Assembly: GCF_012163135.1 (NCBI RefSeq)
Contig: NZ_JAAVUP010000002.1
Span: 806,001-870,000, forward strand
Reading direction: 5' to 3'
DNA length: 64,000 nucleotides
Source of the DNA: Neoroseomonas oryzicola
GTDB taxonomy: Bacteria; Pseudomonadota; Alphaproteobacteria; Acetobacterales; Acetobacteraceae
Below are positions 44,779 through 53,147 of the stretch, piece by piece; position 1 is the stretch's first letter, and each line of letters opens with the position of its first letter. The translations under genes were made by a program, and so were the position numbers. The notes beneath the pieces were generated by a model that was given only the letters and a program-made list of their open reading frames with translations, ran no database searches and was not told the DNA's origin.

Positions 44779-45170
44779 GCCATCGCCTCCGCCGGCGCCA
44801 TCTGCGCGATGCCCGCGCCGAAGGACCAGTCGACCGGGGTGTTCTCAAGCAGGACGACCATCACGTCCTCGGGCCGGATGCCGATGGCGCGCACGCGCCG
44901 CGCGATGGCGGCGTAGAGCGCGCGCTTCTTGTCCTCGGACCGGCCGCGCCGGAACGCCACCTGCACCACCGAGGCGCCCGGCCCGCGATCGACGCCGAAA
45001 TAGGTGCGGTCGAGGATCAGGCGCCGCGGGGCGTGCTCGGCGATGACCTGGAAGCGGTCGTTGTGCGGGACGTCCACCGTCTCGACCAGCGAGTCGTGGA
45101 CGGCGTCGGCGAAGGCGGCGATGCGCGCCTCCGGCCAGCCCTGCGGGATGTCGATGCGGACGAGGGGCAT
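44775..45170 (-). CDS. Tautomerase family protein
   Basis: A 131-residue protein of the tautomerase superfamily. The catalytic N-terminal proline would be Pro2 after removal of Met (MPLVRIDIPQGWPEARIAAFADAVHDSLVETV), and the second half has DRTYFGVDRGPGASVVQVAFRRGRSEDKKRALYAAIARRV. It is longer than 4-oxalocrotonate tautomerase and belongs to the family with an internal duplication. It is divergent from the LysR gene, with a symmetrical dyad in the 92-bp gap, so it is the probable target of that regulator. Substrate unknown. Confidence 0.85.
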   Translation of the reverse strand: MPLVRIDIPQGWPEARIAAFADAVHDSLVETVDVPHNDRFQVIAEHAPRRLILDRTYFGVDRGPGASVVQVAFRRGRSEDKKRALYAAIARRVRAIGIRPEDVMVVLLENTPVDWSFGAGIAQMAPAEAMA

Positions 45171-45222
45171 GGGTGTCCTCCTTGCTGCACCGGAATCTGC
45201 GGCGTCGAACGGTCGGCGATAA

Positions 45223-45249
45223 TCAGCTATCCTGGACAAGGATTGCTGA
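45223..45249. promoter_or_regulatory. 27-bp dyad between tautomerase operon and lysR, likely operator
   Basis: TCAGC and ATCC (45223-45232) are matched by GGAT and GCTGA (45240-45249), with one mismatch and a 7-nt centre. It is 13 bp before the lysR ATG and 52 bp before the tautomerase ATG. LysR-type regulators bind such interrupted dyads, and this one is placed to control both genes. Confidence 0.6.
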
Positions 45250-45262
45250 ACTGGAGTCCGTA

Positions 45263-46150
45263 ATGGGCCAATCGGACGAGATGGCGGCCTTCCTGCGTAT
45301 CGTCGATCGCGGCGGGTTCTCGGCCGCCGCGCGGGGATCGGCGCTGACCGCCTCGGCACTGTCGAAACTGGTGCAGCGGCTCGAGGCGCGGCTCGGCGTG
45401 CGGCTGCTGACGCGGACGACGCGGCGCATCGCCCTGACGCCGGAAGGGGAGACCTATGCCGCGCGCGCCCGCGACGTGCTTGCGCTGATCGAGGCCGCGG
45501 AGACCGAGGTCACCGCCGGGCGGGGCCGTCCGCGCGGGCATCTGCGCGTCAACACCAGCACCGCCTATGCGCGGCACCGTCTGATCCCGATCCTGCCCGC
45601 CTTCTTCGCCGCGTATCCGGACGTGACCGTCGACCTGACGGTCACCGACCGACGCGTCGACCTTGTTGCCGAAGGTGTGGACGTGCTGCTGCGCACCGGC
45701 GTGCTCGACGATCCGGGCCTGATCGCGCGCAAGGTCGCCACCGGGCGGCGGCTGATCTGCGCGGCGCCGTCCTACCTCGCGCGGCGCGGCATGCCTGTGC
45801 GGCCGGCGGACCTGCTGAACCACGACTGCATCGCGCTGCACGGGCAATCGCGCATGACCGCCTGGCCGTTCCGCGACGGGGAGGGCATCTCGATCCTGTC
45901 GGTGCGCGGCCCGGCCGCGACCGACAGCGCGGAGGCGCTGCAGGACATGGCGATCGCGGGGATGGGCATCATCCGCGTCAGCGAGTTCATGGTGCGCGAC
46001 GCGATCGCTGCCGGGCAGTTGGTGACGCTGCTGGATGCCGAGCACGCATCCGAGGAAGTGCCGATCTGGGCCGTCACCGCGCCCGGTCGGCACCGGATGC
46101 CGCGCGTGCGGGCCTTCGTCGATTTCGTCGCCGCGCGGGCGGCGGCCTGA
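45263..46150 (+). CDS. LysR-type transcriptional regulator
   Basis: A 295-residue regulator. N-terminal helix-turn-helix: MGQSDEMAAFLRIVDRGGFSAAARGSALTASALSKLVQRLEARLGVRLLTRTTRRI; the ligand-binding domain starts near residue 88. The ATG has GGAG 9 bp upstream. It is divergent from the tautomerase/DUF1127 pair and converges on the next gene with a 6-bp gap. Effector unknown; it resembles the CrgA-like group. Confidence 0.9.
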   Translation: MGQSDEMAAFLRIVDRGGFSAAARGSALTASALSKLVQRLEARLGVRLLTRTTRRIALTPEGETYAARARDVLALIEAAETEVTAGRGRPRGHLRVNTSTAYARHRLIPILPAFFAAYPDVTVDLTVTDRRVDLVAEGVDVLLRTGVLDDPGLIARKVATGRRLICAAPSYLARRGMPVRPADLLNHDCIALHGQSRMTAWPFRDGEGISILSVRGPAATDSAEALQDMAIAGMGIIRVSEFMVRDAIAAGQLVTLLDAEHASEEVPIWAVTAPGRHRMPRVRAFVDFVAARAAA

Positions 46151-46156
46151 GGCGCT

Positions 46157-47734
46157 TCAGCCCCGCCGCACCGCCTGCGGCAGGAAGGCGCCGTTGTAGT
46201 AGGGCGTCACCGACAGGGGCTTGCGCGCCGCGTAGACATAGGCCGGGTGGTAGATCATGTGCATGATCGCCTCCTCGCCGATCGCGATCTCGGCCGCGCG
46301 GGCCAGCAGGCCGTTGCGCTTCGCCTCGTCCATCTCGGTCAGCGCCTGCGCGACCAGCGCATCGCCGCGCGGGCTCGAATGCCGCGTGCGGTTCGCGGTG
46401 CCTAGGCCCTGCGCCTGGTTGAAGGTGTGGATCAGCGCGCGGTACGCGTAGGAGACGTTGTCCGCGCCGTATTGCGCGGCGAAGACGCTGAATTGCTGGC
46501 GCGCCGCGGCGGGGAAGAAGGCCGCGTTGGGCAGGGTCGCGACCTCAGTCCGCACGCCGATGCGCGTCCAGAACTGCGCGATCGCCTGGGCGACCTTCTC
46601 GTCGTTCGGGTAGCGGTCGTTGGTGGCGTGCAGCGTGATCTGGAAGCCGTTCGGATAGCCGGCCTCGGCCAGCAGGCGCCGTGCGCGCTCGGGGTCGTAG
46701 GGCGTCACGCCGAGCGCGGCGGAGGTGCCCGGCGTGCCGTCCGGCAGCAGGTTGGAGGCGACGGTCGCCGCCCCTTCCATCACCCGCTCGACGATCGCCT
46801 GGCGGTTGATGGCGAGCGACAGCGCCTGGCGCACCCGGACATCCTTGAGCGGGTTGCGCGTCATGGGCTGGCCAGCGGCGTCGCGCAGATGCGGCGTCAC
46901 GTCGCGGTCCATGTCCATCGAGATGTACATCACGCGCATGCCCGCGATCTGCGTGACGTTGAGGTTCGCGTCGCGCCGCAGGCGCGAGATGTCCTGCACC
47001 GCGACCTCGTCGATCGCCTGCACGTCGCCGGCGAGCAGCGCCGCGAGGCGGCTCGCATCCGAGGCGATGACGCGGAAATTCGCCTCGGCGAAGGCGGGGG
47101 CCGCGCCGAACCAGTGCGGGTTGCGGCGCATCGCGACGAATTCGCCGAAGCGGTAGTCGGCCAGGGTGTAGGGCCCGGAGAAGATCTTCACGGCCTGGCT
47201 GTTGAAGTCGGCGGTGCGCAGGTTGGGGCCGAGGGCCTTCGAGATGACCGCCACCTCGGTCATGTCCTCGACCATGAAGGGGTAGGGGGAGGCGGTGTGC
47301 AGCAGGATGGTGCGCGCATCCGTCACCTCGGCCCGCGTGATGGCGCGGACGAAGATGTGGTAGGCGCCGGCCGAACCCTCGATGGTCGGGACGCGGGCGA
47401 CGGAATAGGCGACGTCCTCGGCGGTGATCGGGCTGCCGTCGCTGAACTTGGCGTCGGCGCGGACCTTGAATTCCCAGGCCTTGCCGTCGTTCACCGGCCG
47501 CCAGGATTCGGCCACGCCCGGTTCGGGCTTGCCGTCGGGCGTCATGCCGACCAGGCGCGCATGCAGGGCGCGCAGCAGGTTCTGCTCGCCCGAAAGCCGG
47601 AAATGCGGGTCCATCGAGGTAGGGCTGAGTTTCAGCCCGGCCCGTAGCGAGTCCGCCTGGGCCCCCGCGATCCGGGGCAGCGCGAGCGCGGCGGCCGTGG
47701 CCCCGGCCGCGCGCAGGAATTCCGAGCGCTTCAT
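46157..47734 (-). CDS. ABC transporter substrate-binding protein, family 5 (dipeptide/oligopeptide type)
   Basis: A 525-residue periplasmic binding protein. A Tat-like signal is at the N-terminus (MKRSEFLRAAGATAAALALPRIAGAQA); the mature part shows the DppA/OppA-type fold with LKLSPTSMDPHFRLSGEQNLLRALHARLV, GKAWEFKVRADAKFSDGSPITAEDVAYSV and ADYRFGEFVAMRRNPHW. A GGAGGAGG site lies just upstream of the ATG at 47734, which is preferred over an ATG 33 bp upstream. No permease or ATPase gene is present nearby, so it is orphan or works with a transporter elsewhere. Confidence 0.9.
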   Translation of the reverse strand: MKRSEFLRAAGATAAALALPRIAGAQADSLRAGLKLSPTSMDPHFRLSGEQNLLRALHARLVGMTPDGKPEPGVAESWRPVNDGKAWEFKVRADAKFSDGSPITAEDVAYSVARVPTIEGSAGAYHIFVRAITRAEVTDARTILLHTASPYPFMVEDMTEVAVISKALGPNLRTADFNSQAVKIFSGPYTLADYRFGEFVAMRRNPHWFGAAPAFAEANFRVIASDASRLAALLAGDVQAIDEVAVQDISRLRRDANLNVTQIAGMRVMYISMDMDRDVTPHLRDAAGQPMTRNPLKDVRVRQALSLAINRQAIVERVMEGAATVASNLLPDGTPGTSAALGVTPYDPERARRLLAEAGYPNGFQITLHATNDRYPNDEKVAQAIAQFWTRIGVRTEVATLPNAAFFPAAARQQFSVFAAQYGADNVSYAYRALIHTFNQAQGLGTANRTRHSSPRGDALVAQALTEMDEAKRNGLLARAAEIAIGEEAIMHMIYHPAYVYAARKPLSVTPYYNGAFLPQAVRRG

Positions 47735-47805
47735 CCTCGACGCCTCCTCCCTATTCTTGCCGGCCATCCTCGGTCAGGGCGGCCGGCGGGAGCAAGCGCG
47801 GCGGA

Positions 47806-48747
47806 TCAGCCCCGCGTATCGGCCCCGTAGTAGAGCGCGACGGTGTGGGTCGCCTCGGCGAACATCAGCCAGCGTTCGGCCATCAGCCCGACCATGGCGA
47901 GCGCCGCGGCGGCGAAGGCGCAGATCCCCGCCACCACGCCGCCGGTCACCAGGGCGAGCGCCAGCAGCACCGCCGGTGCGGCGAAGCCCGCGAGGCTCGC
48001 GATGGTGCGCAGCCGGGCCGCATGGACGCGGGCGATGCGGAAGGCCATCTCGCGCAGCAGGTAGTTCGTCTCGGTGTGCGGCGGGTCGAGCACGCGCACC
48101 TTGCCGATGGCCCCGAGGCCGGTTGCCGTTTCCATCGTCGAGACAGGCCGGGCGCCGTCGACGCTCGCCCAATAGACCCGCTTCAGCAGGAAGGCCGCCG
48201 CGCCGAGCACCGCCGCGATCGCCGCCGGCGCCGCCGCCTGGCCCCAGAAGCCCGCCAGCATCGCGAGCAGCGCCGCGCCGGAGAAGGCGGCGAACAGCAG
48301 GTAGCCCGGCGTGACCAGCGGGTGGTGCCACTGCCGGATGGTCGGCAGCGAGGCGTAGATCATGCCGGTGCAATAGACGGTGATCGCCGCGCCAAGGGCC
48401 GAGAGCAGCCCCATCGCCGTGGCGAGCGCCGTGTGGTCGCCGATGACCGAGAGGAACAGCAGCCCCGCCGGCCCGAAGGTCACGACCGCCGCGACGCCCT
48501 CGCGCGACAGCCAGGAGGACCGCCACTGGCTCAGCGCCCGCCAGGCGCGCTCTGGCCGGCCGAGATGCGCCATCGACGACAAGAGCCCGAACATGATCAG
48601 CACGAGTGCGAGGCCGACGGCCGCCGCGCCGAAGCCGGGGCTGGCGGGCACCCAGCCGAGCGGGCGCAGCAGCCCGGTCCAGAACAGCAGCCCGTAGCCA
48701 GCGCCGGACGCCACGGTGAAAAAGACGATGGACGGCGCGGGATTCAT
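47806..48747 (-). CDS. soeC: DmsC-type membrane anchor subunit (SoeC-like)
   Basis: A 313-residue membrane protein of the DmsC family, which links the molybdoenzyme to the quinone pool. Hydrophobic segments near 5-25, 38-60, 85-110, 118-138, 150-168, 173-193, 258-278 and 283-300 suggest eight membrane helices. The loop MAHLGRPERAWRALSQWRSSWLSREG, between helices 2 and 3, is typical of the family. The gene starts within the stop of the iron-sulfur subunit gene (ATGA). The subunit order A-B-C matches SoeABC and DmsABC. Confidence 0.85.
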   Translation of the reverse strand: MNPAPSIVFFTVASGAGYGLLFWTGLLRPLGWVPASPGFGAAAVGLALVLIMFGLLSSMAHLGRPERAWRALSQWRSSWLSREGVAAVVTFGPAGLLFLSVIGDHTALATAMGLLSALGAAITVYCTGMIYASLPTIRQWHHPLVTPGYLLFAAFSGAALLAMLAGFWGQAAAPAAIAAVLGAAAFLLKRVYWASVDGARPVSTMETATGLGAIGKVRVLDPPHTETNYLLREMAFRIARVHAARLRTIASLAGFAAPAVLLALALVTGGVVAGICAFAAAALAMVGLMAERWLMFAEATHTVALYYGADTRG

Positions 48748-49487
48748 CGGGACAGCACCTTGTCGACCCAGCGCAGCAGCGGGTTCGTGATCTGCGAGGG
48801 CAGGGGGCCGGCGTCCTTCGGCGGGCCGGCATCGGCCTTGGGCGCGCGGCGCGGCGGCAGGTAGCGGTTGACGGGCTTGTAACCGAGCTCGGGCATCAGC
48901 TCGATGCCGCCGCGCTCGGCCACCAGCTTCGACACTGCGCTGTCCGGATCGCCGAGGTCGCCGAAATGCCGCGCATTGGCCGGGCAGGTGGAAACGCAGG
49001 CGGGGACGCGGCGCTCTTCCGGGATGTGCTCGTTGTAGATGCGGTCGACGCAGAGCGTGCACTTCTTCATCACGCCCTGGTCGTCGTCGAATTCGCGCGC
49101 GCCATAGGGGCAGGCCCAGGCGCAGAGCTGGCAGCCGATGCACATGTCGGTGTTGACCAGCACGATGCCGTCCTCGGCGCGCTTGTAGGACGCGCCGGTG
49201 GGGCAGACGGTGACGCAGGCCGGCGTCTCGCAATGCAGGCAGGAGCGGGGGAAGTGGACGGTGCGGCCGTCCTCGCCATCTCCGGCCTCGTAAGAATGGA
49301 CGCGGTTGAACCAGACGCCTTCCTGGCCGGCAGAATAGGGATGCCGGTCGGGCAGCGGGGCCATGTGGCCGCTGGTGTTCCATTCCTTGCAGTTGGTCGC
49401 GCAGGCCTGGCAGCCGACGCAGGTGTCGAGGTCGATGACGAGGCCGAGCTTCTTGGCCCCCGGCTTGCTCTCGGGCAGGGACGTCAC
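48744..49487 (-). CDS. soeB: Four-cluster iron-sulfur subunit (SoeB-like)
   Basis: A 247-residue electron-transfer subunit with sixteen cysteines in four [4Fe-4S] groups, as in DmsB/SoeB: CVGCQACATNC, CLHCETPACVTVCP, CIGCQLCAWACP, CTLCVDRI and CVSTCP. There is no signal peptide, so it is cytoplasmic, consistent with the A subunit. It passes electrons to the membrane anchor. It overlaps the A subunit by 4 bp and the C subunit by 4 bp. Confidence 0.88.
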   Translation of the reverse strand: MTSLPESKPGAKKLGLVIDLDTCVGCQACATNCKEWNTSGHMAPLPDRHPYSAGQEGVWFNRVHSYEAGDGEDGRTVHFPRSCLHCETPACVTVCPTGASYKRAEDGIVLVNTDMCIGCQLCAWACPYGAREFDDDQGVMKKCTLCVDRIYNEHIPEERRVPACVSTCPANARHFGDLGDPDSAVSKLVAERGGIELMPELGYKPVNRYLPPRRAPKADAGPPKDAGPLPSQITNPLLRWVDKVLSR

Positions 49488-52366
49488 GGCTGCTTCTCCC
49501 CGGCAGCGTCGCGCGAGGAGCGCGCACTGGAATCATAGCGCAGGATGTCGGGCGGATCCGGCATGTCGGGCGGCGGATCGAGCATGGTGGGGAAGGGATC
49601 GGTGACGCCTTCCTCGCCAGGCGCGCACTTCGTCACCTTCACCCGCAGATCGTACCAGGCGGCCTGGCCGGTGATGGGGTCGGCATTCGCGAGCCGCGGG
49701 CCGGTCTGCGCCGGCAGCCATTCGCTGATCACGTGGTTCAGCAGGAAGCCGCGCTGCGCCTCGGCCGCATCCGGCGACAACATCCAGGCCCCGGCGCGCT
49801 TGCCGATCGCGTTCCAGGTCCAGACCGTGTCGCGGTTCACGCCTTCCATCAGCGACAGCTGCGCCTTCACGCGGCCGGCGCGGCTTTCCACCCACACCCA
49901 GTCGTCCTGGGCGAGGCCCTCGGCCGTCGCACGCTCGCGCGACATGTACAGCTTGTTCGACCCGTGGATCTGCCGCAGCCAGGCGTTCATCGATCCCCAG
50001 GAATGGTACATCGCCATCGGCCGCTGCGTGACGGCGGACAGCGGGAAGGGATCGGTGTCGTGCTGCTGCTGCTCGAGCGGCGCGTACCAGAAGGGCAGCG
50101 GGTCGCAATAGGTGCGCACGCGCTCGCGCAGGTGCTCCGGCGGCTGCTTCGCACCGTGGCCCTGCGCGGCGAGGCGGAACTTCTGCAGCGGCTCCGACCA
50201 GATCTGCAGCACGATCTGGTTGGACTGGCCCTGCATGCCCATCGCCTTGGAATTGGCGAGATACGTCGCGTTGGCGTGCTTGAAGTAGGATTCTTCCGGC
50301 GCGAGGTGGTGGCGCCAGAAGCAGCCATTCTCGATGTAGCGCTGCAGCTGGTCCTTGTTCGGCTCGCCGACGCCCTTCTTCGACCCGTCCTCCCCGCGCC
50401 AGCCGGCGAGCGGGCCCACGCCCGGCATGCGCTGGTGGTTCGTCAGGTAGTCCGGATAATCCTTGAACTTCGGCGACCCGTCCTCCTTCACGAAGGCGGG
50501 CAGGCCGAGCCGCGCGCCGAGCTCGATCAGCACTTCCTGGAAGGGCCGCACGTCGCGGTCGGGCTTGATCACCGGCTGGCGGATGGCATCGCCCGGCCCG
50601 TGCGAGGACCCGATCGGACGGTCGAGGATGCTGATCGCGTCCCAGCGTTCCAGATACGTCGTGTCCGGCAGGATCAGGTCGGCGTAGGGGACCGTCTCGC
50701 TGAAATAGGCGTCGGAGTAGATGACGTGCGGGATGACGTAGTCGCCGTTCTTGTCCTGCGCCGTCAGGCAGCGGATGCTCTCCATCGGGTTCATGGCGCT
50801 GTTCCAGGCCATGTTCGCCATGAACATGAAGAGCGTGTCGATCTTGTAGGGATCACCCTTCTCGGCATTGCCGATGACGGTGTGCATCATCCCGTGCAGG
50901 CCGAGCGGCGCTTCCCAGGAGAAGGAATGGTCGATCCGCAGCGGCGTGCCGTCATCCTCCACGAGCAGGTCGTCCGGCCCATGGGTGAAGGACAGGATAT
51001 TGCCCGCGAGCGGCGTGTTGGGCTTCGCCCCCTTGCCGGCGGGGCCGGGCCCCGGCGGGATGGGCCGCGGGAAGGGCGACTTGTAGCGCCAGGAACCGGG
51101 CGTATCGACCGCGCCGAGCAGCATCTGCAGGATGTGCAGCGCGCGGCAGGTGTGGAAGCCGTTGGAATGCGCGCTGATGCCGCGCATCGCGTGGAAGGCG
51201 ACCGGCCGGCCGACCATCGTGTCGTGCTTGCGGCCCCAGACATCGGTCCAGGGGATGTCGAGGGTCAGCGGCTGGTTGAAGGCGATGTCGGCCACTTCCG
51301 CCGCGAGGCGCCGGATGCGGTCGGCGCCGATGCCGCACCGCTCGGCCACCGCCTCGGGCGCATATTCCGCGCCGAGGTAGCGTTCCGCCATGAGGTGGAA
51401 GACCGGCTGCGCCTTGCGGCCGTCGGGCAGGGAGAACTCGCCGACCAGCACGGGCGACAGGTCCGCCGTTTCGGCCGCGATCGCGCCGCGGGCGCGGTCC
51501 CAGGCGAGCGGCTTGCCGTCGGCGTCGCGCGCGAAGAGCCCGTCATCCGCCCCGCCCGGATTGCGCACCACGAGCCAGGGCGCGTTGGTGTAGCGGACCA
51601 GGAACTCGCCATCGACGCGGTCGGTGCGCAGCAATTCGTGGATCAGCGCCATCACGAACAGCCCGTCCGTGCCCGGGCGGATGCCGACCCATTCATCGGC
51701 CACGGCGGAATAGCCGGTGCGGACCGGGTTCACGGAGACGACCTTCGAGCCCCGCTTCTTCAGCGCCGCGAGCCCGGTCTTGATCGGGTTGGAATCATGG
51801 TCCTCGGCGACGCCGAAGATCATCAGGTACTTCGCGTGCTCCCAGTCGGGCTCGCCGAATTCCCAGAAGGACCCGCCGATGGTGTAGAGCCCGCCGGCCG
51901 CCATGTTCACCGAGCAGAAGCCGCCATGCGCGGCGAAGTTCGGCGTGCCGAACTGCGCGGCCCAGAAGCCGGTGAGCGACTGAGACTGGTCGCGGCCGGT
52001 GAAGAAGGCGAGCTTCTTCGGATCCGTCTCCCGCACATGCTTCAGCCAGCCGGTGGCGATATCCATCGCCTCGTCCCAGGAGATCTCGGCGAACTCGCCC
52101 GATCCGCGCGGCCCGACGCGCTTCAGCGGCGCCTGGAGCCGCGCCGGGGAATACTGCGTCATGATCCCGGCGCTGCCCTTGCCGCAGAGCACGCCCTTGT
52201 TCACCGGATGGTCCGGATTGCCCTCGATGTAGCGGACGCGGCCGTCCTTGAGGTGCACGCGGATGCCGCAGCGGCAGGCGCACATGTAGCAGGTGGTGGT
52301 CTTCACCTCGTCGCCGATCGGCGCCGAGTAGATGATCCTGTCCGTGGCGGCGCCGTCGTCCGGCAT
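49484..52366 (-). CDS. soeA: Molybdopterin oxidoreductase catalytic subunit, SoeA-like sulfite dehydrogenase
   Basis: A 960-residue DMSO reductase family enzyme. The N-terminal [4Fe-4S] site is Cys26, Cys29, Cys33 and Cys61 (TTTCYMCACRCG and GVLCGKG); a cysteine that may ligate molybdenum is Cys151 in AAHGGFCSVNMAAGG. There is no Tat signal, so it works in the cytoplasm. The N-terminal text DRIIYSAPIGDEVKTTTCYM resembles SoeA of sulfur-oxidising and roseobacter-type bacteria, which oxidise sulfite with quinone as acceptor. Formate or other substrates cannot be ruled out by sequence alone. It leads the A-B-C operon; no TorD/DmsD chaperone gene is adjacent. Confidence 0.85.
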   Translation of the reverse strand: MPDDGAATDRIIYSAPIGDEVKTTTCYMCACRCGIRVHLKDGRVRYIEGNPDHPVNKGVLCGKGSAGIMTQYSPARLQAPLKRVGPRGSGEFAEISWDEAMDIATGWLKHVRETDPKKLAFFTGRDQSQSLTGFWAAQFGTPNFAAHGGFCSVNMAAGGLYTIGGSFWEFGEPDWEHAKYLMIFGVAEDHDSNPIKTGLAALKKRGSKVVSVNPVRTGYSAVADEWVGIRPGTDGLFVMALIHELLRTDRVDGEFLVRYTNAPWLVVRNPGGADDGLFARDADGKPLAWDRARGAIAAETADLSPVLVGEFSLPDGRKAQPVFHLMAERYLGAEYAPEAVAERCGIGADRIRRLAAEVADIAFNQPLTLDIPWTDVWGRKHDTMVGRPVAFHAMRGISAHSNGFHTCRALHILQMLLGAVDTPGSWRYKSPFPRPIPPGPGPAGKGAKPNTPLAGNILSFTHGPDDLLVEDDGTPLRIDHSFSWEAPLGLHGMMHTVIGNAEKGDPYKIDTLFMFMANMAWNSAMNPMESIRCLTAQDKNGDYVIPHVIYSDAYFSETVPYADLILPDTTYLERWDAISILDRPIGSSHGPGDAIRQPVIKPDRDVRPFQEVLIELGARLGLPAFVKEDGSPKFKDYPDYLTNHQRMPGVGPLAGWRGEDGSKKGVGEPNKDQLQRYIENGCFWRHHLAPEESYFKHANATYLANSKAMGMQGQSNQIVLQIWSEPLQKFRLAAQGHGAKQPPEHLRERVRTYCDPLPFWYAPLEQQQHDTDPFPLSAVTQRPMAMYHSWGSMNAWLRQIHGSNKLYMSRERATAEGLAQDDWVWVESRAGRVKAQLSLMEGVNRDTVWTWNAIGKRAGAWMLSPDAAEAQRGFLLNHVISEWLPAQTGPRLANADPITGQAAWYDLRVKVTKCAPGEEGVTDPFPTMLDPPPDMPDPPDILRYDSSARSSRDAAGEKQP

Positions 52367-52473
52367 ATTCTTTCCCGTCCCTCGCGTTCCGGAGACGAAG
52401 TAGCGCACGCCGCCCGGCCTTCGCAAAGGGGGGCGGGCCACCATATCCCGGCCATGCCCCGGAGTTCCGCCGC

Positions 52474-53100
52474 ATGGCCGCCCGCCTGCCCGCGATCCTG
52501 TCCTCCCTGCTGCTAGGGGCCTGTTCGACGTTGGGCATCCGCAGCGGCACCGAGGAACCGCGCTTCGAGACGGTCGAGCGGATCGGTGCCGTCGAGATCC
52601 GCCGCTACGCCCCGCGCATCGCCGCCGAGACCGAGGTGCCGGGCGCGGAGGACGCCGCGCGGAACGAGGGCTTCCGCCGCCTGGCCGGATATATCTTCGG
52701 CGGCAATGCACGGCGCGACCGGATCGCCATGACCGCCCCCGTCGCCCAAGCCCCGGGCGAGCGCATCGCCATGACCGCCCCGGTCGCGCAATCCGGCGAT
52801 GCGGGCGGCTGGCGCATCCGCTTCTTCATGCCCGCGCGCCATACGCTCGAGACTTTGCCGGTGCCCGACGACCCGCGCGTGACCCTTGCGGTCGTTCCGG
52901 AGGAGATCGTGGCGGTGCTGCGCTTCTCCGGCCTGCCGCGCTCGGAGGCCGTGGCGCAGAACGCGGCCGCGCTGACCACGGCGCTCGAGGCCTCGGCCTG
53001 GGTGCCGGCGGGGCCGGTGCAGGCCTGGTTCTACGACCCACCCTGGACCGTGCCCGCGCTGCGGCGGAACGAGGTCGCGGTCCCCGTCGCGCGTCGTTGA
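52474..53100 (+). CDS. SOUL family heme-binding lipoprotein
   Basis: A 208-residue putative lipoprotein. The signal peptide ends in LLGAC (about residue 17). The SOUL/HEBP domain shows VERIGAVEIRRYAPRIAAETEV and GYIFGGNARRDRIAMTAPVAQ. The phrase RIAMTAPVAQ occurs twice (residues 83-92 and 97-106), a feature seen in several bacterial SOUL proteins. Heme binding is a family property and is not shown here. It is divergent from soeA (107 bp between starts). Confidence 0.88.
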   Translation: MAARLPAILSSLLLGACSTLGIRSGTEEPRFETVERIGAVEIRRYAPRIAAETEVPGAEDAARNEGFRRLAGYIFGGNARRDRIAMTAPVAQAPGERIAMTAPVAQSGDAGGWRIRFFMPARHTLETLPVPDDPRVTLAVVPEEIVAVLRFSGLPRSEAVAQNAAALTTALEASAWVPAGPVQAWFYDPPWTVPALRRNEVAVPVARR

Positions 53101-53147
53101 CCGGCGCGCCTGCGGCACGACGTTGACGGGCGCGCCTCTGGCGGCGG

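Noticed and set aside
49733..52516. A 927-codon plus-strand frame opposite soeA
   Set aside because: Antisense shadow of the molybdoenzyme gene; no recognisable domain.
52720..52791. Repeated RIAMTAPVAQ in the SOUL protein as a novel duplication
   Set aside because: The same double motif occurs in other bacterial SOUL proteins, so it is a family feature.
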